Part shown: one piece after another, positions 61,063 through 64,000 of the stretch
Layout of the letters: every line of letters starts with the position of its first letter
Numbering within the stretch: position 1 is the first letter of the stretch
From: Gudongella sp046224405
GTDB taxonomy: Bacteria; Bacillota; Clostridia; Tissierellales; Tissierellaceae
Direction of reading: 5' to 3'
Length of the DNA stretch: 64,000 nucleotides
NCBI RefSeq assembly: GCF_046224405.1
Contig: NZ_JBJXRK010000002.1
Coordinates: 129,492 to 193,491 of the forward strand
Position numbers and translations under genes: made by a program
The notes under the pieces: model-generated
Databases searched by the model: none
What the model saw: only the letters and a program-made list of their open reading frames with translations
What the model was told of the DNA's origin: nothing

Positions 61063-61857
61063 ATGGCAAACAAGCAGCATCACGACAAAGAAAAGAACAA
61101 CGCTTCAGAAAAAGCAGAGCTGAAGAAAATGTTCAGACAGTACAAGGATAATCCTAACAGAGAGCTTAGGGATGTGCTGATCGAGAGACATCTTTATATT
61201 GCTGAGATTTTAGCCAAAAAGTATGCCAACCGGGGGATAGATTATGATGACATTTACCAGGTTGCCAGCATAGGTCTCATTTATGCCATAGACAGGTATG
61301 ATATCGACAAGGGCTTTGAATTCTCAAGCTTTGCTACTCCTACAATCATTGGTGAGATCAAGAAGTATTTCAGGGACAAGGGCTGGACAATAAGGGTTCC
61401 TAGAAGGATCCAGGAGCTCTCAAAGAAGATCAACAACGCCAAGGTCCACCTGAGCCAGGAGCTTCAAAGGGTTCCAACTGTTGAGGATATTGCTAACTAT
61501 CTTAACACCTCCGAGGAGGATATTCTGGAGGCAATGGAGGCAAGCAAGGTCTACACTCCCCAGTCATTGGATGTGACCTTTGATTCACATAATGATGACA
61601 AGGAGGTTAATCTGGCCGAGCTGATCGGTGAGGACGACCTTTATTTCAGCAGGATTGAAAACAACGACTTCCTGATGAAGACCATGGAGAAGCTCAATGA
61701 AGTTGAAAAGGAAATACTCATTGAAAGGTACTTCAACAAGAAAACCCAGGTCACAATAGCTAACAACCTGGACATTTCCCAGATGACCGTTTCAAGGATA
61801 GAGAAGAGGATCCTTGAGAAGCTGAGGAAGGAAGTTGAAAGGACACTGATGGATTAA
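61063..61857 (+). CDS. Sigma-70 family sigma factor, SigB/SigF/SigG subfamily
   Basis: This 264-residue sigma factor has region 2 (RHLYIAEILAKKYANRGIDYDDIYQVASIGLIYAIDRYDIDKGFEFSSFATPTIIGEIKKYFRDKGWTIRVPRR), region 3, and region 4 with TQVTIANNLDISQMTVSRIEKRIL as the helix-turn-helix. It is the SigB/F/G type, controlled by partner switching. Its own antagonist and anti-sigma genes lie directly upstream in one operon (13-base gap). It could serve sporulation (SigF) or general stress. With the degenerate anti-sigma, a stress/other role is at least as likely. Confidence 0.92.
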   Translation: MANKQHHDKEKNNASEKAELKKMFRQYKDNPNRELRDVLIERHLYIAEILAKKYANRGIDYDDIYQVASIGLIYAIDRYDIDKGFEFSSFATPTIIGEIKKYFRDKGWTIRVPRRIQELSKKINNAKVHLSQELQRVPTVEDIANYLNTSEEDILEAMEASKVYTPQSLDVTFDSHNDDKEVNLAELIGEDDLYFSRIENNDFLMKTMEKLNEVEKEILIERYFNKKTQVTIANNLDISQMTVSRIEKRILEKLRKEVERTLMD

Positions 61858-61875
61858 ACATAGAAATTACATTAT

Positions 61876-61906
61876 GGAACCTGGATAATTATCCAGGTTC
61901 CATTTT
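61876..61906 (+). terminator. Terminator of the sigma operon
   Basis: A perfect palindromic stem, GGAACCTGGATAA (61876-61888) and TTATCCAGGTTCC (61889-61901), in practice a short-loop hairpin, followed by ATTTTTAAA. The group II intron begins right after the T-tract. Confidence 0.92.
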
Positions 61907-61910
61907 TAAA

Positions 61911-62467
61911 GTATGACGGGCATGCAGTTTGTCTGTGGTGAAAGTCCACAAGGGACGTAGTTGCCGACGAACCCTAAAGCGACTTGCAAGGTTCATATCG
62001 TGAGGTGTGGGCGAGAGGAAGCAATAGCGAAATCGTAGCCTGACGGACAGAAACCTGATATCAAGGCTTGTATGGTGGATAAGCTGGCTTTGAGCAGTGA
62101 AGTCCAAAAGGCAATCGTAACCCATGCAGGTAGATCAGGCAGGTAGACGAGGAAAGACATTCGGCTTATCCCGTGAGGTCTCATGGGCGGCCTAATCCGT
62201 AGTAACAACGAACCATGAGAAGTACCCTCACCTATTGATGTCATCTGCTCATAAATTCGCAGGACATCGATGGCTGGGGCAGACCCTCAGCAGAGGTCAT
62301 AGTACTTGGAAACAAGGAAGGACCGAACAATTCAAAGTCAAATGGACTTAGGAATGTAAGTGCATAGGCCTGACGAGAACCACAGTAGCGAAGACGTAAC
62401 GGAGCGAAGGGTTCACAGGAGGTAAGGCTAATATGCATGAAAGCAAAATAGGAAAAGGAGACAAATC
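61911..62467 (+). ncRNA. Group II intron domain I-IV 5' region
   Basis: This 557-base stretch before the reverse transcriptase gene has no protein-coding sign but dense structure. It includes GTGGTGAAAGTCCACAAGGGACG, which matches the conserved domain I start with the epsilon-prime-like GAAAG segment. Further paired segments typical of domain I lie between 62000 and 62400. It should form the ribozyme core. Exon-binding loops cannot be placed by eye. Confidence 0.75.
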
Positions 62468-63721
62468 ATGTCACAACTAATGGAACAGATATTATCAAGA
62501 GAGAATATGCTACTTGCATACAAAAAGGTAAAGGCCAACAAAGGAGCAGGAGGCATAGACAACATAAGTGTCGACGAAATAGATGAATATCTGAAAGAAC
62601 ACTGGGAAGACATCAAGGAACGTATCCAAAAGCGAAAATACAAACCACAGCCTGTGCTAAGAGTTGAAATACCAAAGGCAAACGGTGGAATGAGAAAGCT
62701 TGGGATACCAACAGTGATGGACAGAATCATAGAACAGGCAATAGTTCAGGCAATCACACCCATAGTGGAGCCATATTTAAGCGAGTACAGCTATGGTTTC
62801 AGGCCGGGTAGAAGGGCACAAGAGGCAATCATAAAGCTATTGGAGTATCTGAATGATGGATATATCTACATAGTGGACATCGACCTTGAGAAGTTCTTTG
62901 ATAATGTACCACAGGACAAACTGATGACCCTGGTTGGCAAAATCATAAAAGACCCAGACACAGAATCACTCATAGCCAAGTATCTTAAGGCAGGAGTAAT
63001 GGAAAAGGGAAAGTATGTGGAAACCAACAAGGGAACCCCTCAAGGAGGAAACCTCTCCCCACTACTCAGTAACATCATGCTGAATGAATTGGACAAGGAA
63101 CTTGAAGCGAGAGGGCTACATTTTGTGAGATACGCAGATGACTGTGTCATAGCAGTAGGAAGCAGTGCAGCCGCCAACAGAGTTATGAACACCATAACAA
63201 AGTGGATAGAGAGAAAGCTCGGACTAAAGGTCAATGCAGTAAAGACAAGAACCACAAAACCAACAAGACTAAAATACTTGGGATTTGGGTTCGTTAAAAT
63301 GGATGGCAAATGGGAGGCAAGGCCTCATCAGGATTCCATAGTCAAGTTTAAGAGTAAACTCAAGCAGCTCACAAAACGCTCATGGTCAATCAGCATGGAC
63401 GAAAGAATCAAGAGACTAAATTGGGTAATCAGAGGCTGGGTGAACTACTTCCGAATAGGTAAAATGAAGACGAAATTGGCACGTATAGATGAACACTTGC
63501 GTACAAGGATTCGCATCGTTATTTGGAAACAGTGGAAAACCAGTCAGAAGAGAAGGTGGGGTTTAAGGAAACTCGGTGTTCCGGAATGGATGGCCAGACA
63601 GTCTGCTGGTTTTGGGGACCATTATCAGGCAGTGGCTAAAACCACAGGATTACGAAAAATATCAAAAGAAATCCTCGCAAATCGAGGACTCGTTAGTTGT
63701 CTAGATTATTATTTGAATTGA
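62468..63721 (+). CDS. ltrA: Group II intron reverse transcriptase/maturase
   Basis: The 417-residue protein has RT domain blocks: SYGFRPGRRAQEAI, YIVDIDLEKFFDNVPQD, TPQGGNLSPLLSNIML (190-205) and catalytic RYADD (YADD 222-225). A maturase domain X follows (LNWVIRGWVNYFRIGKM). No endonuclease domain is present, as usual for class C introns. It starts behind AAAAGGAGACAAATC. The protein splices its intron RNA and reverse transcribes it into new sites. The frame is intact, so mobility is plausible. Confidence 0.95.
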   Translation: MSQLMEQILSRENMLLAYKKVKANKGAGGIDNISVDEIDEYLKEHWEDIKERIQKRKYKPQPVLRVEIPKANGGMRKLGIPTVMDRIIEQAIVQAITPIVEPYLSEYSYGFRPGRRAQEAIIKLLEYLNDGYIYIVDIDLEKFFDNVPQDKLMTLVGKIIKDPDTESLIAKYLKAGVMEKGKYVETNKGTPQGGNLSPLLSNIMLNELDKELEARGLHFVRYADDCVIAVGSSAAANRVMNTITKWIERKLGLKVNAVKTRTTKPTRLKYLGFGFVKMDGKWEARPHQDSIVKFKSKLKQLTKRSWSISMDERIKRLNWVIRGWVNYFRIGKMKTKLARIDEHLRTRIRIVIWKQWKTSQKRRWGLRKLGVPEWMARQSAGFGDHYQAVAKTTGLRKISKEILANRGLVSCLDYYLN

Positions 63722-63787
63722 ACCGCCGTATGCCGAACGGCACGTACGGTGGTGTGAGAGGGGGTATTAATTACCCCCTACTCGATT
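63722..63787 (+). ncRNA. Group II intron domains V and VI
   Basis: Domain V (63722-63753) folds as a long helix with a two-base bulge. Domain VI (63755-63787) is a GC-rich hairpin with a bulged adenosine near 63780 and CTCGATT at the end. Both follow the maturase stop codon directly. Confidence 0.85.
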
Positions 63788-63871
63788 ACAAATAGGATAA
63801 TTGAAATTGTGTATTACTTATAGGAAGACTCCACTTGCGAATTGGATGGAAAATTAGTGTATGAGTAGCAT

Positions 63872-63907
63872 AAAAGCTTACTTACATAAATCGTCAGAAG
63901 CTTTTTT
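63872..63907 (+). terminator. Weak terminator-like hairpin downstream of the intron
   Basis: AAAAGCTT (63872-63879) pairs with AAGCTTTT (63898-63905) across an 18-base loop, followed by more T. The long loop makes function uncertain. Confidence 0.4.
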
Positions 63908-63920
63908 AATTAATTTCATA

Positions 63921-63956
63921 AATTGTGTTGACAAGGACACAATTTAGGTATATTAT
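63921..63956 (+). promoter_or_regulatory. Strong sigma-A promoter flanked by an inverted repeat
   Basis: TTGACA (63928-63933, perfect), 17-base spacer, TATTAT (63951-63956). Eight-base perfect arms AATTGTGT (63921-63928) and ACACAATT (63937-63944) surround the -35 element, a likely operator. The transcript would start near 63963 and read rightward, out of the window. Confidence 0.8.
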
Positions 63957-64000
63957 AGACAAGTTGTCTCTTTTCAGAGGACCACCAGGGAAACGACATA

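Larger units (their letters stand above)
61911..63787 (+). mobile_element. Class C group II intron with LtrA-type reverse transcriptase
   Basis: The 5' end is set at GTATGACGGGCATG (61911), similar to the GUGYG...GGGCAUG start of such introns. The 3' end is near 63786-63787, behind domains V and VI. Domain V lies at 63722-63753: the stem ACCGCCGTATGCC / GGCACGTACGGTGGT with a GAAC-type loop and a two-base bulge. Domain VI (63755-63787) carries GAGAGGGGG / CCCCCTACTC with a bulged A at about 63780 as branch point. The insertion point is directly behind a terminator stem and T-tract, the preferred target of class C introns. The ends are inferred, not mapped. Confidence 0.9.

Noticed and set aside
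61858..62467. Open minus-strand frames in the intron 5' region
   Set aside because: They lie over structured ribozyme RNA; composition and lack of ribosome binding sites argue against coding.
1..64000. CRISPR arrays, tRNA or rRNA genes
   Set aside because: No regular repeat-spacer pattern, cloverleaf with CCA-ready acceptor, or rRNA core sequence was seen. The region behind gyrA could lead into an rRNA operon, but it lies beyond the window.

Overview
The window carries the chromosomal replication origin of a low-to-moderate GC, Gram-positive Clostridia-type bacterium. The core order rpmH-rnpA-yidD-yidC-jag-mnmE-mnmG-rsmG-parA-parB lies on the minus strand to the left of oriC. The order dnaA-dnaN-S4 protein-recF-gyrB-gyrA lies on the plus strand to the right. 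Almost every gene therefore points away from the origin, co-directional with replication. A WalRK/YycHIJ operon, RlmH and a DUF4446 gene next to ParB also fit Firmicutes. I cannot name the genus from sequence alone.

Layout. 1-9700: a patchwork of single genes: an alpha/beta hydrolase, a cyclase-family enzyme, acetyltransferases, an aromatic acid exporter-like protein, a CorA-like transporter, a ketopantoate reductase-like enzyme, a methyltransferase and rlmH. 9830-18613: tpx, then a long WalRK operon (walR, walK, an unknown secreted protein, yycH, yycI, yycJ, htrA, surE). 18712-21609: a sigma-A promoter, a yybP-ykoY-type manganese riboswitch with an overlapping terminator, and a P2A-type cation ATPase. 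21661-36894: a compact allantoin-catabolic island. 36942-43174: an M23/LysM/G5 envelope protein, a lipid kinase, DUF4446, a cysteine desulfurase-like enzyme, a cyclodeaminase and a PhzF-like protein. 43191-51418: parB/parA with three parS sites, then the conserved genes up to rpmH. 51419-53434: oriC and dnaA, with DnaA boxes on both sides of dnaA. 53435-61857: dnaN, rlbA-like, recF, gyrB, gyrA and an antagonist / anti-sigma / sigma-factor trio. 61911-63787: a class C group II intron placed right behind the terminator of the sigma operon. The last 200 bases hold a strong promoter that reads out of the window.

How the genes work together. The island encodes a purine-derived nitrogen and energy pathway: uptake (NCS1 permease), allantoinase, allantoate amidohydrolase, ureidoglycine aminohydrolase (AllE) and ureidoglycine-glyoxylate aminotransferase (PucG). 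It then has the FdrA / DUF1116 / DUF2877 trio, which corresponds to AllF/AllG/AllH oxamate carbamoyltransferase, and a carbamate kinase that makes ATP from carbamoyl phosphate. A PucR-type regulator sits in the middle, and an LctP-family permease at the edge may move the small acids formed. Making oxalurate by PucG would remove the need for ureidoglycolate dehydrogenase, which is not seen here.

Other points of interest are an anti-sigma factor that has lost the usual ATP-binding residues, a GyrA with glycine at the quinolone-contact acidic position, a small palindromic repeat that supplies the rlmH stop codon, and a promoter at the window end flanked by a perfect inverted repeat.
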